Shown: in pieces, positions 42,930 to 51,284 of the stretch
Layout of the letters: each line of letters opens with the position of its first letter
How positions within the stretch are numbered: the stretch's first letter is position 1
NCBI GenBank assembly: GCA_016124795.1
Contig: WGNB01000051.1
Coordinates: 1 to 64,000 of the forward strand
DNA from: Rhodopseudomonas sp.
Lineage (GTDB): Bacteria; Pseudomonadota; Alphaproteobacteria; Rhizobiales; Xanthobacteraceae
Direction of reading: 5' to 3'
DNA: 64,000 nucleotides
Notes under the pieces: generated by a model
The model's database searches: none
What the model saw: the letters and a program-made list of their open reading frames with translations, nothing else
Told to the model about the DNA's origin: nothing
Position numbers and translations under genes: made by a program

Positions 42930-43315
42930 TCGCACACCCACAGTCGAGGTGGAGGCCCAGAGCGCCAGGATCGGCTCTCGTGAGGCTGGCGCGCGACGGC
43001 GGTCAAAATGCGGGCCAGTCCTCAGTCCACCAGTGACTTTTTGCCTTTTGCGGTAAACAGGCGGTTAACATTTGGTGGAAGTACCGGACTTTCCGTGAGA
43101 ATCGGGGCTCTCCGGTCTGTTTGCGGGGAACCCGGGCCCCTTCCGGGTGCCGGCCGGACCGCCCTTACCGACTCGCGATATTCGGGTGTAAATAAATTCG
43201 GCCATAAGCAGCCGATACAAGTTGATTCGCGGCGGCCGGATTCTTCGGGGACAAGAAACGAACTCTTCGCACGATTGTGTGTTGATGCGCCGTAGCCTGC
43301 TGCCGGGGAGGGACG
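42930..43315. other. 386-bp intergenic region between divergent podJ and an acyl-CoA dehydrogenase
   Basis: I see no gene here. The half near podJ is GC-rich. The middle holds a C/G palindromic stretch around GGAACCCGGGCCCC (43127-43140). From 43185 it is more AT-rich (GTAAATAAATTCGG), a likely promoter area for the dehydrogenase. The last part supplies its SD (GGGGAGGG, about 43302-43310). No confident -35/-10 pair could be assigned. Confidence 0.5.
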
Positions 43316-45109
43316 ATGCCGAGCTATCGAGCGCCTGTCGACGACGCGCTGTTCCTGCTCAACGACGTGTTTCACATCGAGCGTTACGGCAATCTGCCGG
43401 GTTTTGCCGAGGCGACCCCCGACTTGATCGAAGCGGTGCTGCGCGAAGCCGCCAGGCTCTCCGAGGACGTGCTCACCCCGCTAAATCGTATCGGCGACAC
43501 GCAAGGTTGCACGCGGTTGGCCGACGGCAGCGTCACCACGCCGACCGGTTTCAGGGACGCCTTCAAGCAGATCGTGGACGGCGGCTGGATCGGAATTTCG
43601 GTACCCGAGGCATTTGGCGGGCAGGGTCTGCCCTCGGCGTTGACCGAAACCATCAATGAATATTTCTGCTCCGCCAATATGGCTTTTGCCATGTATCCGG
43701 GGCTGACGCAGGGTGCGATTGCCGCGCTGCTGGCTCATGCTTCGCAGCCGCTGAAGGATCGATATTTACCCAAGATGGTGACCGGTGAATGGACCGGCAC
43801 CATGAACCTGACCGAGCCGCATTGCGGCACCGATCTCGGACTGCTGCGCAGCAAGGCGGTCAAGCAGGACGACGGCAGCTACAGGATCTCCGGCACCAAG
43901 ATCTTCATCTCGGCCGGCGAGCACGATCTGTCGGAGAACATCATTCATCTGGTGCTGGCGCGTATCGAAGGTGCGCCCGAGGGTACCAAGGGTATTTCGC
44001 TATTCGTCGTGCCGAAAATATCGGTCAACGACGATGGCTCGCTCGGCGCGCCGAACGGCGTGACCTGCGGTTCGCTCGAAGAAAAGATGGGTATTCACGG
44101 CAACGCGACCTGCGTCATGAACTACGATGGCGCGGTCGGTTGGCTGATAGGGGCCGAGAACCACGGTCTGAGCGCGATGTTCACGATGATGAACGAGGCG
44201 CGTCTCGGCGTCGGTGTGCAGGGCCTCGCGATGTCCGAGGTCGCCTATCAGAACGCGGTGACTTACGCCAAGGACCGGTTGCAGGGCCGCGCCATTTCCG
44301 GCGTGAAATATCCCGACAAGCCGGCCGATCCGATCATCGTTCATCCCGACGTGCGCCGGACCTTGATGACGATCCGCGCCTTTAACGAGGCGGCGCGCGC
44401 GCTGGTGATGTGGGCCAGCCTGAAAAGCGATGTCGCGCATCGCTCGGGCGACGACAAGCAACGACAGGCCGCCGACGATGCGCTCGGCCTGATGACGCCG
44501 GTGATCAAGGGCGTGCTGACCGATCTTGGATTTGCCAATACCGTGTCGGCGCAGCAGATGTTTGGCGGTCATGGCTACATCGCCGAGAACGGTATGGAGC
44601 AGTTCGTCCGCGATGCCCGGATCGCGATGATCTACGAGGGCGCCAACGGCATTCAGGCGCTCGATCTGGTTGGCCGCAAGCTCGGCAAGGATGGTGGCCG
44701 AGCCTTGATGGAATTTCTCGGCGAGCTTGGCGCCTACATCAAGGACAAGAACGCCGACGACACGATGAAGCCTTTGGTAACACCGCTCGGCGTCGCGGCC
44801 GGTCATCTGCAACAGGCGTCGATGTGGTTCATGCAGAATGCGCTGGCCAAGCCGGATAACGCCGGCGCGGGCGCGACCGATTACATGCATTTGTTCGGGC
44901 TGGTCGCGCTTGGCTACATGTGGTGCCGGATCGCGGAAGCGGCGGCGGGCAAGGTCGCAGCCGGCGATGGGCAGGTGGAGCGCTACCGCGCGAAACTCAC
45001 CACCGCGCGGTTTTTCATCGAACGGATGTTGCCGGAAACCGCGACGCGGCTGGCGCGTATCGAGACCGGTGCGGCATCGACAATGGAATTGCCGGACGAG
45101 GCGTTCTAG
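43316..45109 (+). CDS. Acyl-CoA dehydrogenase with C-terminal extension (DmdC/FadE-like)
   Basis: 597 residues, of the long acyl-CoA dehydrogenase class with an extra C-terminal helical domain (from about 470). That class includes 3-methylmercaptopropionyl-CoA dehydrogenase and some long-chain enzymes. Motifs: MNLTEPHCGTDLGLLRSKA, ISGTKIFISAGEHD, EEKMGIHGNATCVM, and MFGGHGYIAENGMEQFVRDARIAMIYEGANGIQALDLVGRKL, where the Glu of YEG is in the catalytic-base position. FAD-dependent alpha,beta-oxidation of an acyl-CoA is expected. The exact substrate is not deducible. SD GGGAGGG lies 5 bases upstream. Confidence 0.9.
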   Translation: MPSYRAPVDDALFLLNDVFHIERYGNLPGFAEATPDLIEAVLREAARLSEDVLTPLNRIGDTQGCTRLADGSVTTPTGFRDAFKQIVDGGWIGISVPEAFGGQGLPSALTETINEYFCSANMAFAMYPGLTQGAIAALLAHASQPLKDRYLPKMVTGEWTGTMNLTEPHCGTDLGLLRSKAVKQDDGSYRISGTKIFISAGEHDLSENIIHLVLARIEGAPEGTKGISLFVVPKISVNDDGSLGAPNGVTCGSLEEKMGIHGNATCVMNYDGAVGWLIGAENHGLSAMFTMMNEARLGVGVQGLAMSEVAYQNAVTYAKDRLQGRAISGVKYPDKPADPIIVHPDVRRTLMTIRAFNEAARALVMWASLKSDVAHRSGDDKQRQAADDALGLMTPVIKGVLTDLGFANTVSAQQMFGGHGYIAENGMEQFVRDARIAMIYEGANGIQALDLVGRKLGKDGGRALMEFLGELGAYIKDKNADDTMKPLVTPLGVAAGHLQQASMWFMQNALAKPDNAGAGATDYMHLFGLVALGYMWCRIAEAAAGKVAAGDGQVERYRAKLTTARFFIERMLPETATRLARIETGAASTMELPDEAF

Positions 45110-45189
45110 GTCGTCCGCAACTGTCGCCGCGATAACCGGTCGGCGGCAGGACGGCGCGATGGCTGCCTTTGATCTTCGATTCCTGTAAC

Positions 45190-46110
45190 GTGACCCGCGT
45201 GCGCAGCTTCGTTCATTCATTCTACGCCATGGCGTCCGACTGCACGGTTCACCTGCAAGCGCGGGCGGACGAGGATTTGCCGGCGATCGCGGCAGCCGCG
45301 GAAGATGAGGTTCGGCGTATCGAGTGGCGTTATTCCCGTTATCGCGACGACAGCGTGTTGGCCCGGATCAATCGCGTTGCGACGGCGGGCGGTTCGATTT
45401 CAATCGACGACGAGACGGCCGGATTGATCGATTATGCTTTTGCCTGCTTTCGCCAAAGCGGCGGGCAATTCGATATCTCGTCCGGTCTGTTGCGGGCGGC
45501 CTGGGACTTTTCGCAACAGCGTTTGCCGGATCAGATGGCAATCAACCGGTTGTTGCCGCGGATCGGGCTCGGCAAGGTAGGATGGGCGGAAAGCCGCTTG
45601 AGTTTCACACAGGCCGGCATGGAGCTCGACTTCGGCGGTATCGGCAAGGAATACGCCGCCGATCGCGCCGCGGAGGTTTGCCTCGGCCACGGTGCGGGTC
45701 ACGGTTTTGTCGATCTCGGTGGCGATATTCGCGTCATCGGCCCGCAGGTCGACGGTGAACCTTGGCGCATCGGCATTCGCGATCCGCGGCAAGCGAACTT
45801 GTCGGTGGCCACGATCGAACTGCACGGCGGCGCTCTCGCCACCAGTGGCGACTACGAGCGGTTCATCGACGTCGACGGCCGCCGCTATTGTCACATTCTC
45901 GATCCGACAACCGGATGGCCGGCGCATGGCTTGTCATCGGTCACCGTCCTCGCCGACCGCTGCCTGATTGCCGGGACCATGTCGACGATCGCGATGCTGA
46001 AAGGCCGAGCCGGGCCCGGTTGGCTTCAACAACTCGGGCTTCGGCATATCGCAGTCGACGACAAAGGAGGCTATGCCGGCACCGAACCGATCGACCGTCA
46101 GGCCGTGTAA
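45190..46110 (+). CDS. apbE: FAD:protein FMN transferase (ApbE family)
   Basis: 306 residues from GTG 45190; the ORF has no early ATG until residue 14 (MASDCTVHL). The enzyme attaches FMN to Thr/Ser of partner proteins using FAD. Family motifs: MASDCTVHLQA, RYSRYRDDSVLARIN, GGQFDISSG, ELDFGGIGKEYAADRA, LATSGDYERF and HILDPTTGWPA. Oddity: the usual late ADALATA segment with a metal-binding Asp is AGTMSTIAML here, so metal binding may differ. No export signal is visible and no obvious flavinylation partner is adjacent. Its end overlaps the convergent EF-hand gene by 13 bp. Confidence 0.88.
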   Translation: MTRVRSFVHSFYAMASDCTVHLQARADEDLPAIAAAAEDEVRRIEWRYSRYRDDSVLARINRVATAGGSISIDDETAGLIDYAFACFRQSGGQFDISSGLLRAAWDFSQQRLPDQMAINRLLPRIGLGKVGWAESRLSFTQAGMELDFGGIGKEYAADRAAEVCLGHGAGHGFVDLGGDIRVIGPQVDGEPWRIGIRDPRQANLSVATIELHGGALATSGDYERFIDVDGRRYCHILDPTTGWPAHGLSSVTVLADRCLIAGTMSTIAMLKGRAGPGWLQQLGLRHIAVDDKGGYAGTEPIDRQAV

Positions 46111-46562
46111 TCGAACAATGCGCCGGGGCTGGCATTCGGGGCGACCGACGTCGGATCGATCTGGTTGAGCGATTGCAGGCTCGACTGTAACGAACTCGAC
46201 GGCGATGACGCGCTGGCGGTCGAGGAGGCTGACGGCTCGGCGCGCAGCGATACCATTAGTTTCGACATTGTCGAGACGAAGTCCGATTTCGAAACGCTGC
46301 CGGTGCCGCTCGGATCGAGCGCGGCGTAAATCGCGTCGGCGCCCTGCTGCTGGAAGACCGCTGGCGGGTTGTTGCTCTGAAAGGCCTGCTGGAATTGCTG
46401 TTCGGAGATGCTGCCCGAACCGTTCGTGTCGATCGAATCGAACAGGTTGGACATTTTCTGCTGCGGCGCCATGCCGGTGCTTGCGCCCGACATGGCGTGC
46501 ATCGCGCTGCTGCTGCCGATACCGGATATATCCATGCTCATGATGGTCTGCCTGCCATTCAT
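46098..46562 (-). CDS. EF-hand domain protein
   Basis: 154 residues from ATG 46562 (ATGs at codons 8 and 10 are alternatives). Two EF-hand loops are visible: DTNGSGSISEQQ (45-56) and DPSGTGSVSKSD (83-94). Positions 1, 3, 5 are good calcium ligands, but position 12 is Gln in the first and Asp in the second instead of Glu, so affinity may be low. The C-terminal third is a Ser/Ala/Leu/Gln-rich tail. No signal peptide. Related small EF-hand proteins are common in Bradyrhizobiaceae. Role unknown. Confidence 0.85.
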   Translation of the reverse strand: MNGRQTIMSMDISGIGSSSAMHAMSGASTGMAPQQKMSNLFDSIDTNGSGSISEQQFQQAFQSNNPPAVFQQQGADAIYAALDPSGTGSVSKSDFVSTMSKLMVSLRAEPSASSTASASSPSSSLQSSLQSLNQIDPTSVAPNASPGALFDYTA

Positions 46563-46664
46563 TGGGTCGCCACCCTGCGACCAAATGTGGCACCGACGAT
46601 TTAATTATTTGATAACCATAAATTACGCGAGGCTGTTGCCATATTCACCCAATTCGCGAGTGAA

Positions 46665-47234
46665 TTAAAGCGTGGCCATGTTCCGGTCGATGGTTGCCGA
46701 GACCCGCAAGGTTGGCAGCCCCATTTGCATCTTCATCAATTCGCGACTTTCGAAAGCGCCATCGATGCAAATGAATTCAAACGACGCGAGAATGCGGTCG
46801 ACGCTGTCGCCCTGGCTGGCGAATGGCAACAGCAATCGCTCGAATTGGACGGTTCGCCCAGTGCGGTCGACGATGTCGTGGATCGTATAGACGGGGCAGC
46901 CCTCGGCGATGACCTGATAATAAGCGATCAATGAATTCGAGCAGCGGTTCGATAGAACGTCATCGAGATAGCGACCGCGGCAGTCGCTGGAGCCATAGAC
47001 GGTTCCGATCATCGCGCCGTGGAAGCCAATTCGGAAGCGCGGGTTGTCCAGTGGCGTCTTGCCGGGCTCGACTTCGAGCAGGCTCAGGCCGGCCGATAGC
47101 CGCACGAGTTCCTCAGCTTCCACGGATTGCCAGAGCGGCACATCCCGGCCTTTCAAGCACCGCTTCCAGAATTTAAGTAACCAACGCTGACTGATCGCCC
47201 GGATCATGTCCGGGCGTCCGACCGTAAATTGCAT
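46665..47234 (-). CDS. PAS-domain protein (PAS_5 type)
   Basis: 189 residues. Most of the chain is one PAS-like domain of the alphaproteobacterial family: FWKRCLKGRDVPLWQSV at the start, FRIGFHGAMIGTVYGSSDCRGRYLDDV in the centre, and VYTIHDIVDRTGRTVQFERLLLPFA near the end. No output domain, membrane helix or signal peptide is present. It may act as a stand-alone sensor or be a remnant fold with another role. Flanking DNA (46.6 and 47.3 kb) is more AT-rich than elsewhere. Confidence 0.82.
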   Translation of the reverse strand: MQFTVGRPDMIRAISQRWLLKFWKRCLKGRDVPLWQSVEAEELVRLSAGLSLLEVEPGKTPLDNPRFRIGFHGAMIGTVYGSSDCRGRYLDDVLSNRCSNSLIAYYQVIAEGCPVYTIHDIVDRTGRTVQFERLLLPFASQGDSVDRILASFEFICIDGAFESRELMKMQMGLPTLRVSATIDRNMATL

Positions 47235-47444
47235 CGAAAAGCGCCCCCGCTCAGCAGTATCGTCAGCAATTCCGATTTTTCATTGTATATGTCAACTCGT
47301 CATTGGCGATGACGGGATTTTGATCGGAAACTGCTTCGTGCCGTCCCGCATTCCGGGCCTTGTTGTTGCGATTGGCGTTGTCAGTTCCATTGGCCGTGCA
47401 CCGAAGCGGATGAGAACTATCGCGGCCACGGAGCTGGCCCGGAA

Positions 47445-48458
47445 CTATCGAAACGCCGGCAAGACCTCATTGCCGAACAGAGCGATCGAATGCGCCGCGT
47501 CGTCGAAGGGCATGTCGCCAAACAGCATCTGACACAGCACATAATTGACGCCCGATTCCTGCTCAAGCCGCGCGATGTAATCCCTCACGGTCGACGGTGA
47601 GCCGGCGACACCATGGCCGATGGCTTCGAGATCCTTGAACTCGTCTGGATAGATCGCCGACAGTGTGAAGGGCACGCCTGCGCGCCGCCAGATGAAATCC
47701 ATCGCCTTTCGCCAGCGCGGATAAGCCTGGCGCGCGACGGTTTGGGCGCGAGCGTCGCTGTCGGCGACAACGATATGCCGGGTGATGCCGATATGCGGCA
47801 ACGCGGCCATGTCGCGTCCAAGGATCGTCCATTCCTGACGATAGCGGTCGGCGATCGCGCGCGCCCTGTCCGCCGGGCCAAGCGAGACGACATTGATGGC
47901 GCGCGGCGCCGCCCAGGCCACCGCCTCCGGATTGGGTGCGCCGTACCATAAAGGCGGGTGCGGTTGCTGCACTGGCTTGGCCTGAACGACGAAGTCCTTG
48001 TAGTTATAAAACCGCCCGTCGAAATCGAGCACGTCGCTGTCGAAGGCTTTCATCAGCACGGCGAAGGCCTCGTGATACATCGCCGGCGCATCGGTGGGAT
48101 CGATCCCATAACGCTGGTGTTCGAGCAGTGCGCCGCCACGGCCGATGCCGACCATGAAGCGGCCGCCGCTGAGATGGTCGAGCATGCAGATTTCTTCGTA
48201 GAGCCGCAGCGGGTGATAAAGCGGCAGCACGTAGACCAGCGGTCCGAGCCGGATGCTGCGGGTGCGTTGAATGGCGGCGGCCAGAAACAGGCTCGGGCTC
48301 GACGCCATGCCGAGCGGCGTCGAATGGTGCTCGGCCAGATGATAGCCGGCAAAGCCGGCTTGCTCGATGAGCTCGATCAACCGCAGCCGGTCGGCCAGGA
48401 AATTGCCCAACGGTGAACCGTCGGAATCGAGGTGATCGAAAACGCCAAAGCGCAGCAC
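47445..48458 (-). CDS. LLM class flavin-dependent oxidoreductase (bacterial luciferase-like)
   Basis: 337 residues from GTG 48458, supported by GGAGG six bases upstream. The open frame to 48674 would run over the divergent gene. It is a TIM-barrel monooxygenase using reduced FMN or F420. Signatures: LRFGVFDHLD, GYHLAEHHSTPLGMASSPSLF, IRLGPLVYVLPLYHPLRLYEEICMLDHLSGGRFMVGIGRGG, and a C-terminal MLFGDMPFDDAAHSIALFGNEVLP. Substrate unknown. It is divergent from an amino-acid-type solute-binding protein, an arrangement that could mean uptake and oxidation of one compound. Confidence 0.9.
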   Translation of the reverse strand: MLRFGVFDHLDSDGSPLGNFLADRLRLIELIEQAGFAGYHLAEHHSTPLGMASSPSLFLAAAIQRTRSIRLGPLVYVLPLYHPLRLYEEICMLDHLSGGRFMVGIGRGGALLEHQRYGIDPTDAPAMYHEAFAVLMKAFDSDVLDFDGRFYNYKDFVVQAKPVQQPHPPLWYGAPNPEAVAWAAPRAINVVSLGPADRARAIADRYRQEWTILGRDMAALPHIGITRHIVVADSDARAQTVARQAYPRWRKAMDFIWRRAGVPFTLSAIYPDEFKDLEAIGHGVAGSPSTVRDYIARLEQESGVNYVLCQMLFGDMPFDDAAHSIALFGNEVLPAFR

Positions 48459-48585
48459 GTCGGACCTCCGAAATATGAAACAGGCGAGAGAAGCCGGCGA
48501 TACGGGGCGGGTGACGACGCCCGAAAATGCCGTTAGCCTAGTGGGCAAGCCGTCATTGAACCGAACGGCTATTGGGAGGGATAAG

Positions 48586-49797
48586 ATGAAACACTCATCC
48601 TTGCGAAAAACAGGCTCGTTGAAAACCCCGCTGATCCTTGCTGCGGCCATCCTGGCCGCCGGCGCGTTGACCATGACCTCTCCATCCTCCGCTCAGGCCG
48701 AGGGCACCGTCAAGATCGGTTTGATCATGGCCTATTCCGGCCAGTTCGCCGACACCGCGGCGCAAATGGATAATGCAATCAAGCTCTATATCAAGGAGCA
48801 TGGTGCGACGGTCGCCGGCAAGAAGATCGAGCTCATTCGTAAAGACACCGGCGGCCCCAATCCCGATGTCGCCAAGCGGTTGGCGCAGGAACTGATCGTG
48901 CGCGACAAGGTCGACATTCTCGCCGGCTTCACCTTGACGCCGGAAGCCTTCGGCGCCGCCGATGTGTCGGCGGAAGCCAAGAAGTTCATGGTGGTGATGA
49001 ATGCGGCAACCTCCGCCATCACGCTGAAGTCGCCTTATGTCACGCGTACGTCGCTGATTATTCCCCAGCTCGAATATCCGTTCGGCAAGTGGGCTTATGC
49101 GCATGGCTTGCACAAGATCTACACCATGGTCTCGAACTATGGGCCCGGCATCGACGCCGAGACCTGGTTCACCAAGGGCTTCAAGGAAGCCGGCGGCGAG
49201 ATCGTCGGCTCGGTGCGCATGCCGGTCGCCAATCCCGACTTCTCGGCTTTCGTGCAACGGGCCAAGGATATCAATCCGGACGCCGTGTTCATCTTTATCC
49301 CCGGTGGTGCGCAGCCGATCGCGATCACCAAGGCGTTCAAGGAGCGCGGCTTCCCGGCCGACAAGATTCTCGGCCAGGGTGAAATCACCATGGACGACAA
49401 TGCGCTCAAGAGCATGGGCGACACCGCCGTCGGCATCCGCACGGTGTTTCACTATGGCTGGGAGCATAAGTCGAAAATGAACGAGGCTTTCGTCAAGGCC
49501 TATCAGGCCGAGTTCAAGCGGCATCCCGATGTGTTCTCGATCGGCGGTTGGGACGGCATGCACCTGATTTATGCCGCGTTGAAAAAGACCAAGGGCAAAG
49601 CGGATGGCGATTCGCTGATCGCCGCGGCCAAGGGGATGGCCTGGGAAAGTCCGCGTGGCCCGATCTCGATTGATCCGCAGACCCGCGACATCGTCCAGAC
49701 AGTTTATATCCGCAAGGTCGAGAAGGTCGGCGGCGTGAACCAGAATGTCGAGATCGACAAGATCGCGGCGGTCAAGGACCCGGCGAAGATGAAATAG
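48586..49797 (+). CDS. Branched-chain amino-acid-type ABC transporter substrate-binding protein
   Basis: 403 residues from ATG 48586 (GGGAGGG 5 bases upstream). A Sec signal with a long core (LILAAAILAAGALTMTSPSSAQA) precedes a periplasmic-binding-protein type I domain: VKIGLIMAYSGQFADTAAQM, LIRKDTGGPNPDVAKRLAQELI, VNAAT-like MNAATSAIT, and GGWDGMHLIYAALKKT. This LivJ/UrtA-like family binds amino acids, amides or aromatic acids. No livHMGF genes adjoin it, so partner permease genes would have to be elsewhere. Divergent from the LLM oxidoreductase with 127 bp between. Confidence 0.9.
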   Translation: MKHSSLRKTGSLKTPLILAAAILAAGALTMTSPSSAQAEGTVKIGLIMAYSGQFADTAAQMDNAIKLYIKEHGATVAGKKIELIRKDTGGPNPDVAKRLAQELIVRDKVDILAGFTLTPEAFGAADVSAEAKKFMVVMNAATSAITLKSPYVTRTSLIIPQLEYPFGKWAYAHGLHKIYTMVSNYGPGIDAETWFTKGFKEAGGEIVGSVRMPVANPDFSAFVQRAKDINPDAVFIFIPGGAQPIAITKAFKERGFPADKILGQGEITMDDNALKSMGDTAVGIRTVFHYGWEHKSKMNEAFVKAYQAEFKRHPDVFSIGGWDGMHLIYAALKKTKGKADGDSLIAAAKGMAWESPRGPISIDPQTRDIVQTVYIRKVEKVGGVNQNVEIDKIAAVKDPAKMK

Positions 49798-49817
49798 CCG
49801 GGACATGGGATCGTTGC

Positions 49818-49842
49818 GGGGAGGGCTGCGGCGGCTCTCCCC
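49818..49842 (+). terminator. Hairpin after the binding-protein gene
   Basis: GGGGAGGGC (49818-49826) pairs with GCTCTCCCC (49834-49842) with one G-T pair around a 7-base loop. It lies 20 bases after the stop codon. There is no T-run, so it may need Rho or act mainly as an mRNA end stabiliser. Confidence 0.45.
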
Positions 49843-49988
49843 GTGACAGTCCGGCGACAATATCGTGACGCCGGGGGGTGGGCGTCCCCTCGCGTGCCGG
49901 GCAGGGGCGGCCTATTGTGGCGGGGTCCGATTCGAGCGAAGAAGCGCTATAAGCCGAACACGCCGAACAAACCGAGTAAGAAGACGTC

Positions 49989-51146
49989 ATGGAAGCGCTC
50001 AATTTGCCCCGTCCGACGTGGATGACCGAAGACCTTGTCATGCTCGAGGAGCAGGCGAGGCGTTTTATCGCCGCCGAATTCACCCCGCAGGTCGATCGCT
50101 GGCAGGAAGCCGGCATGTACGAGCGCGAGGTCTGGACCAAGGCCGGCAGCGCCGGTCTTTTGTGTGCTGCGATACCGGAGGAATATGGTGGCGCCGGCGG
50201 CAGCTTCGCGCATGAGGCGGTGATCAATCGCGAAATCTCGCTCGGCGGCTTCGACAGTTTCGGTGCGCCGCTGCATTCCGGCATCGTCGCGCCCTATATC
50301 CTGCATTACGGCACCGAAGAGCAGAAGCGACGCTGGCTGCCGAAGCTCGCGACCGGCGAACTGGTCGGCGCGATCGCCATGACCGAGCCCGGTACCGGCT
50401 CCGACTTGCAAGGCGTTCGCACCAAGGCCGAGAAGTCCGGCAACGGCTATGTGCTCAATGGCGCCAAGACCTTCATCACCAACGGTCAGCACGCCAATCT
50501 GATTATCGTCGTCGCCAAGACCGATCCGAAAGCCGGCGCCAAGGGCGTATCGCTGCTGGTGGTCGAAACCGACGAAGCGCCCGGTTTCCGCCGTGGCCGC
50601 AAGCTCAAGAAGCTCGGCTTTGACGCCGCCGACACTTCGGAATTATTTTTCGACGACGTCAGGTTGCCGGCCGAAAGTCTGCTCGGCACCGAGGAAGGCC
50701 AGGGCTTCTATCAGCTGATGAAGGAATTGCCGCAGGAGCGGCTCCTGGTTGCCGGTCACGCGGTCTTCATGATGGAACGCGCGCTCGCGCTGACCGTTGA
50801 CTACGTCAAGCAGCGAGAAGCCTTCGGCAAGAAAATCATCGAATTCCAGAACACCCAGTTCGAACTCGCCGATTGCAAGACCGAGGTCACCGTCGCCAAG
50901 GTGTTCCACGACTACTGCCTTGGCCTGCATATCGAAGGGAAGCTTGACGCCGTGACCGCCTCGATGGCGAAACTCAAGCTGACCGAGACGCAAGGAAAAG
51001 TGATCGACCGTTGCCTGCAATTGTTCGGCGGTTATGGCTTTATGGACGAATATCCGATTTCGCGTCTCTATCGCGACGCGCGGGTATTGCGGATCTATGC
51101 CGGAACCAACGAGATCATGAAGCTGTTGATCGCCCGGAGTTTGTAA
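49989..51146 (+). CDS. Acyl-CoA dehydrogenase
   Basis: 385 residues, standard length for a short/medium-chain acyl-CoA dehydrogenase. Signatures: AMTEPGTGSDLQGVRTKAEK, YVLNGAKTFITNGQHA, REAFGKKIIEFQNTQFELAD and LFGGYGFMDEYPISRLYRDARVLRIYAGTNEIMKLLIARSL. The YAG in place of YEG at the C-terminus means the catalytic Glu is not at the medium-chain position and may be at the alternative site used by isovaleryl/long-chain types. First gene of a run with thiolase, cupin and FadJ-like genes, so it belongs to an acyl-CoA degradation unit. Confidence 0.92.
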   Translation: MEALNLPRPTWMTEDLVMLEEQARRFIAAEFTPQVDRWQEAGMYEREVWTKAGSAGLLCAAIPEEYGGAGGSFAHEAVINREISLGGFDSFGAPLHSGIVAPYILHYGTEEQKRRWLPKLATGELVGAIAMTEPGTGSDLQGVRTKAEKSGNGYVLNGAKTFITNGQHANLIIVVAKTDPKAGAKGVSLLVVETDEAPGFRRGRKLKKLGFDAADTSELFFDDVRLPAESLLGTEEGQGFYQLMKELPQERLLVAGHAVFMMERALALTVDYVKQREAFGKKIIEFQNTQFELADCKTEVTVAKVFHDYCLGLHIEGKLDAVTASMAKLKLTETQGKVIDRCLQLFGGYGFMDEYPISRLYRDARVLRIYAGTNEIMKLLIARSL

Positions 51147-51152
51147 ACTGTT

Positions 51153-51266
51153 GGCGTCATCCCGGGCGCCGAGCGAAGCGAAGGCGGGCCGGGAGCCAGC
51201 ATTCCCGGTGGCAGCGATGCGGAAAGATAGCGGTTACCGGGTCCCTGACTTCGCGGGGACGACGCC
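51153..51266. repeat. GTCAT-bounded intergenic repeat between acyl-CoA dehydrogenase and thiolase genes
   Basis: The ends GGCGTCATCCC (from 51153) and GGGGACGACGCC (to 51266) are inverted. Inside are CCCGGGCGCCGAGCGAAGCG and an opposing CCGGGTCCC. It occupies almost the whole gap inside the putative operon, where it may stabilise or process the message. Confidence 0.65.
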
Positions 51267-51284
51267 GAAAGGTTGGAGAGCCTT

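Noticed and set aside
47206-47532. 108-codon plus-strand open frame
   Set aside because: It overlaps the starts and ends of two minus-strand genes and has no domain as a whole. Only its internal MRTIAATELARN stretch was kept, as a low-confidence finding.
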